Below, piece after piece: positions 36,345-45,900 of a stretch of DNA of 64,000 bases. The number at the start of each line of letters is the position of its first letter. Within the stretch, counting starts at the first letter, position 1. The notes under the pieces are model-generated. The model had not been told where the DNA came from. It saw only the letters and a program-made list of their open reading frames with translations, and made no database searches. Source of the stretch: Oscarella lobularis (lineage: Eukaryota > Porifera > Homoscleromorpha > Homosclerophorida > Oscarellidae); assembly GCF_947507565.1 (NCBI RefSeq), contig NC_089178.1, positions 3,410,001 to 3,474,000 of the forward strand, given 5' to 3'. The translations under genes were made by a program, and so were the position numbers.

Positions 36345-36717
36345 TAATGATGAATATTCTAGAATACGTGTCTAGTGTTTCTACCTGATCATTGACTACT
36401 AGCTGTGTGATTCCGTACGAATCTCTTAGGGGAATGAATAGGGGGCCTTTTTTGCCGAGTTTTCTAGATGAAGTGAATTCAGAGCTCGTTTTACTTGTCT
36501 GCTTTTGTGTACCTGATGCGCGGAACCTAGCCGCATAGCTTGACGCGTTTTCCGACGTCTCCTGCTCTCAATTCACCGCACGAATGCGAGCGAAGCGCGA
36601 ACGAGTTCACAGAAGATGAAAGCGTTCCTAAACAAATCAATGGAAAAGACGCAGCAGTAGGAATTCTAGCTCACTGGACAGTTGTCGGCAGAAGCCAGCC
36701 TTACGAAAGCTAGCCAT
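36345..36717 (-). pseudogene. DARS2: Truncated DARS2 5' fragment carried by the duplication
   Basis: Matches exons 1-3 and introns of DARS2 at 31443-31824. The start codon is kept (MASFRKAGFCRQLS at 36717) but exon 1 has lost 6 bp. In exon 2 the Trp codon of LCGWVPRIR has become TAG (36527-36529). Homology stops in the third exon/intron region at about 36345, so the catalytic part is absent. It cannot encode a synthetase. It is kept next to TFIIB copy 2 probably because it carries the shared promoter. Confidence 0.9.
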
Positions 36718-36750
36718 CGCACCTACGCGCGTTAGACCACGTGAGACGTC
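36718..36750. promoter_or_regulatory. Duplicated 33-bp divergent promoter in front of TFIIB copy 2
   Basis: Nearly identical to 31825-31857, including CCACGTGAGACGTCAT. With its DARS2 partner broken, only the TFIIB direction is still needed. Confidence 0.5.
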
Positions 36751-38195
36751 ATGCAGAAAAGGTATAGGAAAAATTCTCCGTCTTCCCTGCCCCTTTCCAA
36801 GCGCTTTCTCGCAAGAAACGCACACTCAATCGAAGTTCTCGAATGCCCCAATCATCCCGAAGCGGAATTAATCGAAGAATACCACGCGGGAGACATGATT
36901 TGCTCCCAATGCGGTCTCGTCGTCGGCGACAGGTCAATTTCTCCCCAATTTCCAGTCCCACGATCCCAAATCGCGTTCGATATCGCACGCAGAGTCGTCG
37001 ACGTCGGATCGGAGTGGCGAACGTTTAGCAACGACAAATCGACGAAGGATAATTCTCGCGTTGGATCGTCGGAGGTTTGTACGATGATTTGGAGGCGCGC
37101 CTCCCACTGTAACACCCTTTCGCTCGTCGTAGAATCCTCTTCTACACAAGGACGAATTGTCGACGGGGATTGCGATCGCTCCGCGCGCCGCCGTCGACGG
37201 CGAAATGGGCTATCTCAATAAAATGAATAGGAGTTCTGTATGGGAATGCTTTTGTTTATTTACGTGTTTTTTTTCTTGAAATACGGGGTCCCCGATTTGT
37301 GACGTCAGATGGGCGGGCAAGATCGAAGTCTAATTCGCGGATTTAAAGAAATTTCGACGATGGCGGATAGAATAAGTTTACCTCGTACAATTGTGGTATG
37401 ACTCCCGTATCTTATCTTCATGTGGGTTTATCCTTCTTCTCTATAGGATCGTACCAATGTTCTATTCAAGCAAGTCGATGCAGAGAAGCATTTGAAGGGA
37501 CGTAGCAGTGATGCCATAGCGGCTGCTTGTTTGTACATAGCCTGTCGACAGGAGGGCGTTCCAAGGACATTCAAAGGTAATCTTAATTAATTAATTATTG
37601 ATTAATTACCGTGTGTTGCTGGGAGACAGAAATCTGCGCCGTGTCAAAAGTTTCTAAGAAGGAAATTGGGCGTTGTTTCAAGTTAATTTTGCGCGCTCTC
37701 GAGACGTCTGTAGATCTAGTTCAGACGTCAGATTTCATGGTTATTATTATTTATTACCTTTGATTCTATTAATTAATCCTTGATTCTATTTTAGTCGCGA
37801 TTTTGTGCTAATTTGGGCCTTTCGTCGGATATCCAACGAGCAGCCAATCACATAGCACGTAAAGCCGTGGAACTGGAAATCTGCCCAGGGTAATCATTTC
37901 TTAGTGGCGGCGACAGAAAAGGTTAGCCTCTATTTCTTAGACGAGTCTACACGTCAGTGGCAGCTGCAGCTATTTACATGGCATCACAGGCGTCCACAAT
38001 GAAAAAATCTCAGAAAGGTTGACAGAAAAATAGACGTTGTTTAGATTAATTCGGTTTCTAGAAGTGGGATCGGTTGTTGGTGTTGCTGAGACTACAATTC
38101 GAGCTATTTATCGACTTATTTATCCGGAGAGAGCCAAACTGTTTCCGGAAAACTTCAAGTTTGCCGTTCCACTAGAAAAACTTCCTTCCGTCTGA
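36751..38195 (+). CDS. GTF2B: Transcription initiation factor IIB, copy 2
   Basis: Same exon structure and extended N terminus as copy 1. The zinc ribbon reads [12 protein letters not shown] and the B-reader reads [20 protein letters not shown], closer to the family consensus than copy 1's VINVASEW. The cyclin-fold exons are almost identical, with small changes (MKKSQK for MKKFQK). Frame and splice sites are intact to LEKLPSV at 38195. On the conserved core this copy looks like the better-preserved TFIIB, although copy 1 sits beside intact DARS2. Confidence 0.92.
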
Positions 38196-38243
38196 ATATT
38201 TTTTGTCTAAGGAGAGTTTTACTACGTAGTAGTAGTGGAGATC

Positions 38244-40496
38244 TCAGTTTGGTTGATGATTGTTTAGTCTCTCACTATATTTATCCAATATGATTTTTTT
38301 GCACATGGCAAAACAGTCGTCGCTCTTTTCGCTATCGGCGACGACGTTCTTGACAATGAATAGGCCTTCTTCGTTGTTTTCGCGCAGGCATTTGACGTAG
38401 TGATCAAGGAAGCTGCTGCAGCACAAACTAGCCATCATCCACAGTGCAAAATAGCGCACGACGCTCGTGTGCTCGCACGTCATCATATCGAGCAAGGGAC
38501 GAATGGACGTGTAGCCAATAGTTCGCGATTCTTGATCATTGACGTCAATTCTGTCGAGCGTTGAGCTTAGGAGCTCGCAGACGGCAATGCGAGACGGCAA
38601 CTCGGGGTGCAACCAGAGAGCGAAGTCGTCGTTGTCGGAGAGGAGAACCGCTACGAAGTGGCAGACGGAAAGTGCGAGCACGTCGCCAGGCATCGTCTCT
38701 TTGAGACACGACAGGACGGTTTTGACGCAACGAGGATTTTTCATGACGGCAATTCTACCTCGACGACATTCAATGACGTTGCCGAGGAAACAAACGACGC
38801 ACCATGACACTTTGAGATTGAATCGATGAATGGAATTGGTCGCGCATTCGAGGGGATCGACGTCTGGATAGAGGTCCATTACTTTGTCGCCGCTCATTGC
38901 AATGCCGTCCGTGACGTCACAGAGTATGTCCGCCAATAGAACAGCTTTGTCTTCGCATGACGAGGGCTTTGGATTAGCGTTCAATTTCGCCAGATGATCA
39001 ATCGAAACGAGCACCGCTTTGAGCTCGAAACCAATCAAAAAACGAACGTCGGCCGTGTTCCACGAGACGAGACGATGAAGGCAATAGAGAAGCTCAGAAT
39101 TCGGCGGCGACGGCGACGATCGTAAGACGCCGACAAGAAAGAGACACACTCGACGCGTCCACTTTGAACGCGTACGCACGCTGGGCAAGGCGGTTTTGAA
39201 AAGACGAATGAATCCGTTCATCTGTAAGGGCAACCGCGAGTAGTGAACAATGGCAAAGTCTAGACAACGTTCGATAAGCGCAGCGCGTTCCGAGTTCTTG
39301 CTGCTGAACAGGATGAAGTAGCACATGACGACGCGGTAAGTGATGTTGTACAGGGTTGTATCGTTTTGCCAAAAGTACATTGACGATAGTGCGAGGTCGA
39401 CGTATCTTGTCCAGAAAGTCTTGCTTGGATTGTTGTAAAAGTTCGCCAAATGGTCTCTGCTAAATATTGTGTTGAGATGATTTGGCCGCTTCAGATGTCG
39501 ACGTTGAAGCGTCTTTTCATTGAGATCGTCTCGTTTTAGTGTCGCTACGAAGAGCTGAGGAGCTAGCTTTTGAATAGCTGATAACAAAGCGGCATCAACG
39601 TCGGGGCAGTCAATTGCAACTAAAGATTCCAACTGATGACGTAGAGGAGATTGAGAAATGATTTCAAGAAGATTCGAGCACGGAATTTTGCAATGTGAAA
39701 TGTCGAAGTCTCGAAGGGAAGAAACGGTGTCCAGCGCCAGCGACACGACATCTTCAGCGCGAATATCGGGACAATTCAACGAAGACATATCCAAATGCGT
39801 CAGATTTTTTAAATCGCCGAGAGCCCCACGCAGGGCGTCGACACTCGCCACTTTCGTAGTGAGCCCGTGCACGCCGAGAGATCGAAGGTGGGGAAGTTGA
39901 GCGGCGCAAGTCAAGGCGACATCAAAGCGTATAGATGTCCTCGACACGTCGAGATATTCGAGACTGGAGCGGATGCCGATGCAGGCTTTTTCCAGCGCCG
40001 AAGCGTCGATATCGGTTCCGCACAGATCGAGATCCTTGAGCTTGGTGAAAGCGTCGAGTTGATCGAAGCCCAAGTCGCCGGTTATTTCGCAGAGTTTCAG
40101 AGTGACGAGCGTGTGTGATGACGGCAGCAGAAGATCGACGATTCTATGCTGATTTAGTTGTCGGCAAAAGGCGAGATTGACGTCGACCAGGTGGGAACTG
40201 TTCGTTGCCAAAAGGAGCCCGTTTCGATCGAGACGACTTCCTGCGAGTTGGAGGCGGCGAAGACCGGCTGGACACGTCGACGGATGGAGGAGAGATGCGA
40301 TTGTCGCTTCGTCTGCAAGAAAAAGATCGTTGAGCTTCACGAGAAGCTTTTCGATGACGATGATCGGCAGAGTGAAGGGCGTTCGAAGAAAGGGGGCTCC
40401 GTCGCGAGACTTGGACGTGAACCTGTCGATGTTTCGACAAACGTAGTCGACGCATATTTGAGAGAGTTTGCTCGGCTGCTCCGAGTTAGCAGACAT
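38244..40496 (-). CDS. ZYG11/ZER1-like LRR-armadillo protein, copy 2
   Basis: Intronless, 750 codons, start MSANSEQPSKLSQICV at 40496 (copy 1 starts MFRSANSEQPSEL). The first roughly 350 residues (the LRRs) and the last roughly 130 differ from copy 1 at few positions. Between about residues 355 and 500 substitutions cluster: copy 1 LCNIVHSVVLCYLHLFGDDS against copy 2 LYNITYRVVMCYFILFSSKN, and LPSWKDGFIAFLKIALPSVR against LPLQMNGFIRLFKTALPSVR. No stop or frameshift, so both copies appear functional. Same inferred role as copy 1: CUL2 substrate receptor-like. Confidence 0.78.
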   Translation of the reverse strand: MSANSEQPSKLSQICVDYVCRNIDRFTSKSRDGAPFLRTPFTLPIIVIEKLLVKLNDLFLADEATIASLLHPSTCPAGLRRLQLAGSRLDRNGLLLATNSSHLVDVNLAFCRQLNQHRIVDLLLPSSHTLVTLKLCEITGDLGFDQLDAFTKLKDLDLCGTDIDASALEKACIGIRSSLEYLDVSRTSIRFDVALTCAAQLPHLRSLGVHGLTTKVASVDALRGALGDLKNLTHLDMSSLNCPDIRAEDVVSLALDTVSSLRDFDISHCKIPCSNLLEIISQSPLRHQLESLVAIDCPDVDAALLSAIQKLAPQLFVATLKRDDLNEKTLQRRHLKRPNHLNTIFSRDHLANFYNNPSKTFWTRYVDLALSSMYFWQNDTTLYNITYRVVMCYFILFSSKNSERAALIERCLDFAIVHYSRLPLQMNGFIRLFKTALPSVRTRSKWTRRVCLFLVGVLRSSPSPPNSELLYCLHRLVSWNTADVRFLIGFELKAVLVSIDHLAKLNANPKPSSCEDKAVLLADILCDVTDGIAMSGDKVMDLYPDVDPLECATNSIHRFNLKVSWCVVCFLGNVIECRRGRIAVMKNPRCVKTVLSCLKETMPGDVLALSVCHFVAVLLSDNDDFALWLHPELPSRIAVCELLSSTLDRIDVNDQESRTIGYTSIRPLLDMMTCEHTSVVRYFALWMMASLCCSSFLDHYVKCLRENNEEGLFIVKNVVADSEKSDDCFAMCKKIILDKYSERLNNHQPN

Positions 40497-40654
40497 GACT
40501 CCCCGAACCAGCCCCGAACCAGGTGAGCGATTATGCGCGGTGTGGCTGGCACATATTCATCAAATAAAATTTCTGATGCGAGAACGAGAAGCAGCTCAAA
40601 AATACCTTCACACAAACAAGAGCATACCGATCACTGAGTCTTGTCTTTTTATAT

Positions 40655-41086
40655 CTAGCGCTTCTTAAAAATCCAGCAGGGACTCTCCTTTTCCTTGCAG
40701 CGTTCACACAAGCCTTTCTGGTGCGGCCTTTCACCTGCTTCAAAGGGAGACTGCTCTTGAGCGTCATAAGTTCCATTCAACAGAGAAGCTGTTCTGCGAA
40801 CAGCCACCTCGATCATTCTTGCCAACTCGCTGGGCTCTATGTAAGGACTGCAATTATTGCGACAAATCTGGCAGGCCTGCTTGTAGTTCTTCACGACTCT
40901 TTGCTTGACCAGATCGAGTTTGAGCCAAGCAAGGTGAGTTGACCAAGACTTAGACGGGTGATTATAATGAGAACACTTCAAATGACCCGAACCGTACACG
41001 CATTGAAAACGAAGATCGTTCCGGATTTCATTGCGCGATAGACCCACTGCAAGAAACGCGGACTGAAACAACGAAGACGTCGACAT
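40655..41086 (-). CDS. 3CxxC zinc-finger (RTP-like) protein, copy 2
   Basis: 143 codons, start MSTSSLFQSAFLAVGLSRNE at 41086. Aligns along its whole length with copy 1 and keeps the metal-ligand pattern: GHLKCSHYNHPSKSWSTHLA, CQICRNNC, RPHQKGLCERCKEKESPC. Divergence is high for so young a duplicate, especially at the N terminus and in the loop CRNNCSPYIEPSELAR (copy 1: CHNYCSPHIRREELAR). Homology with copy 1 ends within a few bases upstream of the start codon, so the two copies have different promoters. Confidence 0.7.
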   Translation of the reverse strand: MSTSSLFQSAFLAVGLSRNEIRNDLRFQCVYGSGHLKCSHYNHPSKSWSTHLAWLKLDLVKQRVVKNYKQACQICRNNCSPYIEPSELARMIEVAVRRTASLLNGTYDAQEQSPFEAGERPHQKGLCERCKEKESPCWIFKKR

Positions 41087-41153
41087 CTTCTCTCTACAGG
41101 GACTGGGCCTGGGGACTCAAACACAACAAAGACGTCACATCTCTACAGGAACT

Positions 41154-41420
41154 ATGGGGAACTCCCCACTCTGCCTAGGTGAGTCTAATCACGAGATCTA
41201 CCTTAGATAATTAATTTAACTGTCATTGATCATCGTCTGTTGGCAGAGATGCTGAGTTGGCTACTAGCTCGAGAATTGACAAGAGGCGGATGATTCCACG
41301 ATCGATGACGAGTCAATCGTACGGGTGCAGAATAGAGTTTTCGACTCAAACCAGGAGGAGAGAAAAGCGCCTCCGCAGCTGCCGTCGAATCTTCGTCACA
41401 ACTCGATTCATGCACTATAG
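41154..41420 (+). CDS. Possible small myristoylated protein, unidentified
   Basis: ATG at 41154 reads MGNSPLCL before a GTGAGT donor. Splicing to CAAG at about 41284 gives EADDSTIDDESIVRVQNRVF and DSNQEERKAPPQLPSNLRHN, then SIHAL and TAG at 41418-41420, about 52 residues. The MGNSxxC start is a good acylation signal and the acidic segment looks coding, but no family is recognised. Other acceptors (41252) open a different, basic frame. The start is 67 bp from the divergent 3CxxC copy 2. Tentative. Confidence 0.3.
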
Positions 41421-41571
41421 AGCAAGAACAATGAACGAGGGCGAGCTGAACAGACGGTCTCTACCTGGTACAATTCCGATACAACGTTCTACGTTAGGAT
41501 TGGGATGTCGTTCAGCTAATAGAAGAGGTTGTAGCCTGTGGTATATAATACTTAGAGAGTGAGGACCTATC

Positions 41572-42099
41572 TTATTCATTTTTTTCACCTTCCACATAAT
41601 CTCTCGCCGCCTGTTCTAGAGCATCCCTGAGATCTCGTTGCAAGCGAAGAAGCATCATTGCGACGTTTTTTGGCGAGAGATACTTGGAGTCGAGTATCGC
41701 GAACTAAATTTCGAGATGGATCGGGCGGGCAAGACTACGAGAAAAAGTAGATCAAATCGAAATTTCGCTGCTTTTACATACTGCGGGTCGAGAGCGAGTG
41801 CACGGAGCTTTCTGATGCTTGAATGGAGATGAAATCCAGACGTTTTGACGAGACGATTCGTCGTTTCTTCCCGTCGATGGGCGCCAATCGACCGTTTCGC
41901 TAGATGAAGCGGTCCACAAGTCCAAATTGCGACGCGTGACATTCTAAGCGATTTATTCGAGTCGTTTTCTTCGTGCAAAGCAACTTGCCTTTCGTTTTCC
42001 TTCGTGCGGCGGCGCTTCTGCGCTATTTCCACGTGCGTTCTGTCTTTTTAGGACGTCCAAGCTCCATTTCCAGCCTCTGGATCGCGAAACAAAGTCCAT
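41572..42099 (-). CDS. Unidentified small basic protein
   Basis: Three exons by splice logic: MDFVSRSRGWKWSLD, a 37-nt intron, KRRRTKENERQVALHEENDS with SRVAIWTCGPLHLAKRSIGA and VKTSGFHLHSSIRKLRALAL, a roughly 50-nt intron, then FAILDSKYLSPKNVAMMLLR and LQRDLRDALEQAARDYVEGE to TAA at 41572. The frame remains open upstream to an ATG at 42210, but that would overlap the first exon of DOLPP1, so the internal ATG at 42099 is preferred. The C-terminal helix is amphipathic. I do not recognise the family. Confidence 0.5.
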
Positions 42100-42178
42100 T
42101 TCGCTTCGAAGAGAGACTCTTGTGTTTTGTTGTTCGTCTACAACATCGCCATTAATATCAACGAACTCTCTACTATCG
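42100..42178. promoter_or_regulatory. Bidirectional spacer, unknown small gene / DOLPP1
   Basis: 79 bp between the preferred divergent start codons. If the upstream ATG at 42210 were used instead, the two coding sequences would overlap antisense by about 30 bp. Confidence 0.45.
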
Positions 42179-43267
42179 ATGGAAACGCCTTGGGTTCCCT
42201 TTTCACTCACCTACGTCGAGTATCCGAAAGGTGAGAGTACAAAACATAGCAATGACGAGCTGCAGTCGCACGCAATTCTCTCGTAGGTGACTTGATAGGA
42301 AAATTTCTCGCCTTGTTCAGCCTACTACCCATTTTCATTGTTATCGGCTTTGTAACGTTGATCGGATTCAGAAGAGACCTGCATACGGTAAAGAGGAGGG
42401 AGGAGCATCGATAGAAAGAGATTGCACACCTGCACACCTTTGCACTTCTTCACTTTGACAGGTGACCTTTTTCATTGGATTGCTTCTCGACGAAATCGTC
42501 AATATGATCATCAAGAATGTCGTTCGACAGCCACGCCCATTGAGAGGCATGCACTGCTGCTCCTCGTGCTTTTTTCTATTGAATTTCTTAATTTAATTCA
42601 GCCGCTGATTCTTCTCATTTGCTTCACAACGAATACGGAATGCCTTCGAATCACAGTCAATTCATGGGATTCTTTTCGACGTATCTAGTCCTTTTTGTCT
42701 ATCTGAAGTAGAGTAGCTACAAGTAGTGGGGTCCAGGGAGGCGAGACTAATTATTATTTAGAATTGTGTCGGACAGCAGTCTCATTCGAACGCTTTGGAA
42801 ACATTTGATTTGTTTTGGAACGATTTCTGTTGCCGGTCTCGTTGGATTCAGCAGGTACGCGTTTGCTACATGTACAGTAAAGAGAGCACTTTCTCTATTC
42901 TAATCAAAAACAGATTGTACCTTCAATATCATACGCCGCCTCAAATTCTATGTGGATTCTTCGTCGGGTTTCTAACCGGCTGCATCTGGTTCGCATTCAC
43001 AGACGTGCGTCTAGAACAGTAGCACGGTTCATTGAATGACGACGTTACTCTCTTTCTTTAGTTCTGCCTAAAGCCCTACTTTCCCTCCATAGTAGCCCAG
43101 TAAGGGAAGATTTAATTAATTAATTGATTTATTCATCGGTTTTCTTTATTAGGCCTCTGTGCGAGTATTTGATGATACGAGACTGCACGCGAATACCCAA
43201 TATATTGTGGTTCGAATACTCGATGACAAGGGGAGAGGCAAGACGAAGAGAACGTAAATCTCACTAG
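42179..43267 (+). CDS. DOLPP1: Dolichyldiphosphatase 1
   Basis: ER membrane PAP2-type phosphatase that recycles dolichyl diphosphate for N-glycosylation. Start [18 protein letters not shown], then [20 protein letters not shown] (membrane helix), [20 protein letters not shown]. The three PAP2 motifs are visible: [21 protein letters not shown] and [16 protein letters not shown]. Further helices follow ([15 protein letters not shown]), and the C terminus is [20 protein letters not shown] to the stop at 43265-43267. About seven exons. All motifs occur in the right order. Confidence 0.92.
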
Positions 43268-43341
43268 AAAAGATTGAGTAGAGTGCAGCTGTGCATGCAA
43301 AGCGTGGAGCATACGTACATATACGGCACGTGTAAATGAAA

Positions 43342-45811
43342 TCAGAGACTCGGCTTCACAAAGATCTGTTGCATGTCGAGAAGAGCGCGTTCGATTGCTC
43401 CCGCCATTCGTCCGCTCTCTGTCGTGCCGCACGATCGAAATGACGTAATGGCGAAGAGAAAAGCGTCTTGGCGCGGATTGTAGGCAATGCCATAGCCGTC
43501 CGGAACGACGGGGCCAAATGACAGAATGACGTTAAACGGACAGGGAACCTAAAACATCAATTCATATGATATGGATATAATTTCACTGGCTTACTTGGCT
43601 GGTTGAAAGTTTCCAATGAAATAGTTTGCCGTGTGATGGATCCGTGAATAGGCCAGGAAGTGGTATGTTGTTTTCTTTGGCAATGAGTGCCAGTCCCAAG
43701 AGATGTCTGTCTATAGCTTGGCCCATTGTAGCCTAGATACACACGTATAGAAAAATATTGACAGATTGCTTTTTCTACCTCTTTTGAGTATCTTTTGTGA
43801 GCGTCAATGGCTCCTCTCAATAATTCTCTCTTTTGATCCACCTGAATATTAGAAGAAAAAAGGTAATTACTATTGTCAATTGGCCTTCAGCTTCACCGTC
43901 ACTCCTGGAGCGTCCATTCCTTTTGTGAAGGCAACTGATTGTGACGTTGCTGAGCGAATTGTGTCCGTTCTTCCGAGCTGGTACATGCGCGTTGAGGCGC
44001 TTTCATACGTCGGAACGGCACAGTCATATAGGCTGAAGATGTGCATTGAGCAAAAAGATGAAGAAAATACGTTTGTTGTTGTTCTTACCGTCGATAGGCA
44101 AGCTGAATGGCAAGCTGAAAGAATCCGTCGGGACTCAATCGATTTTTTTTAACAAATCCTTTCCCAAACGCATCAAACCGGCACACCTGAGCGTCAACAT
44201 TGTCAACCATTCTAATCCAATCAATAAAATAAATAAATAAATAAATAAATAAAATTGGCATCACGCCTTATTCAAACCTATCAATATTTTCAGCCGCATT
44301 CAGAATATCGTCTTTCGTTTGCGAGCTCAAATTCCACTTCATTTTCTCGGGTTTTAGACCAGCGCCCAATGGGCTGTCATCAATTCTCCAACTCAATCCC
44401 TCAGGGCTCGTACTGAGAAAAATCTACTAAGACTCTCTCCTTGGACCCACGTGTGCTACTATACCAGTATTGCAGTGCTAGAATTGTTAAATGCATAGCC
44501 GGAGGACCGTCAGCCATTGAATGTTCGAGCATTGATCCACAGCCACCGTCAGCACCAACAACAACCTCGATGTACATGTAGCATTATTTAATTAATGAAT
44601 TAATTTCAAACTTACCTGCATTGTCTTGTCAAACCATCTGTTTCCTGAATTTCTTGCCGCGCCGTTTCCATGGAGAATCCTGCCGGACAGTAGAGAATAT
44701 TCTCTGTTGGAAAATGCAGTGCGCTCTGGGCCTGGCGCTCGTATGTCCGGATGAGGATCGTCCAGGCAACAAATGAAAGCGGAGCGCAGAATTAGATCCA
44801 ATGACTTGGCGTTTGTTACATCTAATTAAAAAAATTAGATAAAGTTATTTCTCTAGGTAGCAAACCGGATGAAAGTCTCTGCCACGCTTTCGCCCACGTG
44901 TCGCGATGCTCGGTGGTCAATAGTCCAACTCTCTCACTGATGGGACACTCTGACGTCGTTGACGAAACAATAGCGAGAAGTTGCTTATATAAATCAGGCG
45001 GATTAAGATGCTTCTGCTCACTTCCAGGATAATAACAAGGAACAACGAAAAACTGCATTGATAAATCAATAGTTAAAAAATAAAAGTAAAGGGAGTCAGT
45101 TACTCACTTGAGATTTATAAGCAACAATAAAATGAGTCGATTCTTTTGTTGAATAAAAAACTTGTTTATCTTGTTCCGGATGAGGCACTCTAGTCGAGGC
45201 AGTCAGCTTGGAATACTGAGTCATGCACAAAGGATGGTCTCCCATTTTATCGACTGGAATTTGCCCACTGCCAATAAACACTATAGATGGACTATATATT
45301 GTTATGAATATTTTGTACCTGTGCGCTCTGTGCATATCTACTAGAGCCCTATAGGTGTAATTGGCGGCAAATCTCAGCCAATTACGTCGATCGTCAAAAT
45401 TTGACGTCATATCCGGTGGATACACAAGAGCCGGAGAGACGTGAATCGGAGTGGGCAAACGATAAGTCAAATAGGCGACTGAGTCCCACCACTCGCTCAA
45501 CTAAGAATTCCAAAAAAAACGGTCAGTTTTTCAATAGACCGAGATTTCCTTCTTACCCAGCTCGTGCGCGTTTCCGCTCTTTTTTCGAGAAGCTTCTGTA
45601 GTCGTTCGCCAATTCCTCCAGATTTGCGAAATTCTTCGACTTCTTTTCGCGTTGCTTCGAGAGCCGCGGGCGTGAGAATGGGTTCGGCTGCGGCGAGATA
45701 CTTGTTCATCGTTTGCTGGAGAGATGGAACGGGCAGATGAGGCAGTTGATGCTGATGGCACATCATAGGCGAGTCGCTGGGAGGTTTTTGGGGCGTCGAG
45801 AGACTTGCCAT
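43342..45811 (-). CDS. CRAT: Carnitine O-acetyltransferase-type acyltransferase
   Basis: Transfers short acyl groups between CoA and carnitine. Start MASLSTPQKPPSDSPMM at 45811, then LPHLPVPSLQQTMNKYLAAA, LSEWWDSVAYLTYRLPTPIH, MGDHPLCMTQYSKLTASTRV, GLLTTEHRDTWAKAWQRLSS, LHGNGAARNSGNRWFDKTMQ and GGCGSMLEHSMADGPPA, which carries the catalytic His. The C-terminal half gives DQKRELLRGAIDAHKRYSKE, MGQAIDRHLLGLALIAKENN, FHWKLSTSQ and FGPVVPDGYGIAYNPRQDAF. It ends IFVKPSL, which is not a canonical peroxisomal signal. About a dozen exons; one intron holds an (AAAT)n tract. CRAT fits better than CROT or CPT, but orthology inside the family is not certain. Confidence 0.87.
44224..44254. repeat. (AAAT)n microsatellite in a CRAT intron
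   Basis: About seven AAAT units, intronic. Confidence 0.85.
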
Positions 45812-45900
45812 TGTCTGAGCGCCGAATATCTAGCCAAAGATTTCCTCATTGAACTTAGCTTGCTAGAAAACCTACCTTGGGTAGGTGAACGAGTCGACGA
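45812..45900. promoter_or_regulatory. Bidirectional promoter, CRAT / PTPA
   Basis: 89 bp between divergent ATGs; no TATA box seen. Confidence 0.55.

Larger units (their letters stand above)
36342..41088. repeat. Tandem segmental duplication, copy 2
   Basis: Second copy of the cassette, same orientation, separated from copy 1 by about 140 bp of non-homologous sequence (36201-36341). Contains a broken DARS2 5' fragment, TFIIB copy 2, ZYG11-like copy 2 and 3CxxC copy 2. Small indels change the offset from 4898 at the left to 4889 at the right. Confidence 0.95.

Noticed and set aside
31443-41088. The repeated 4.8-kb unit as a transposon or CRISPR-like array
   Set aside because: The repeats contain ordinary host genes with introns; there are no terminal inverted repeats, no transposase and no short regularly spaced repeats.
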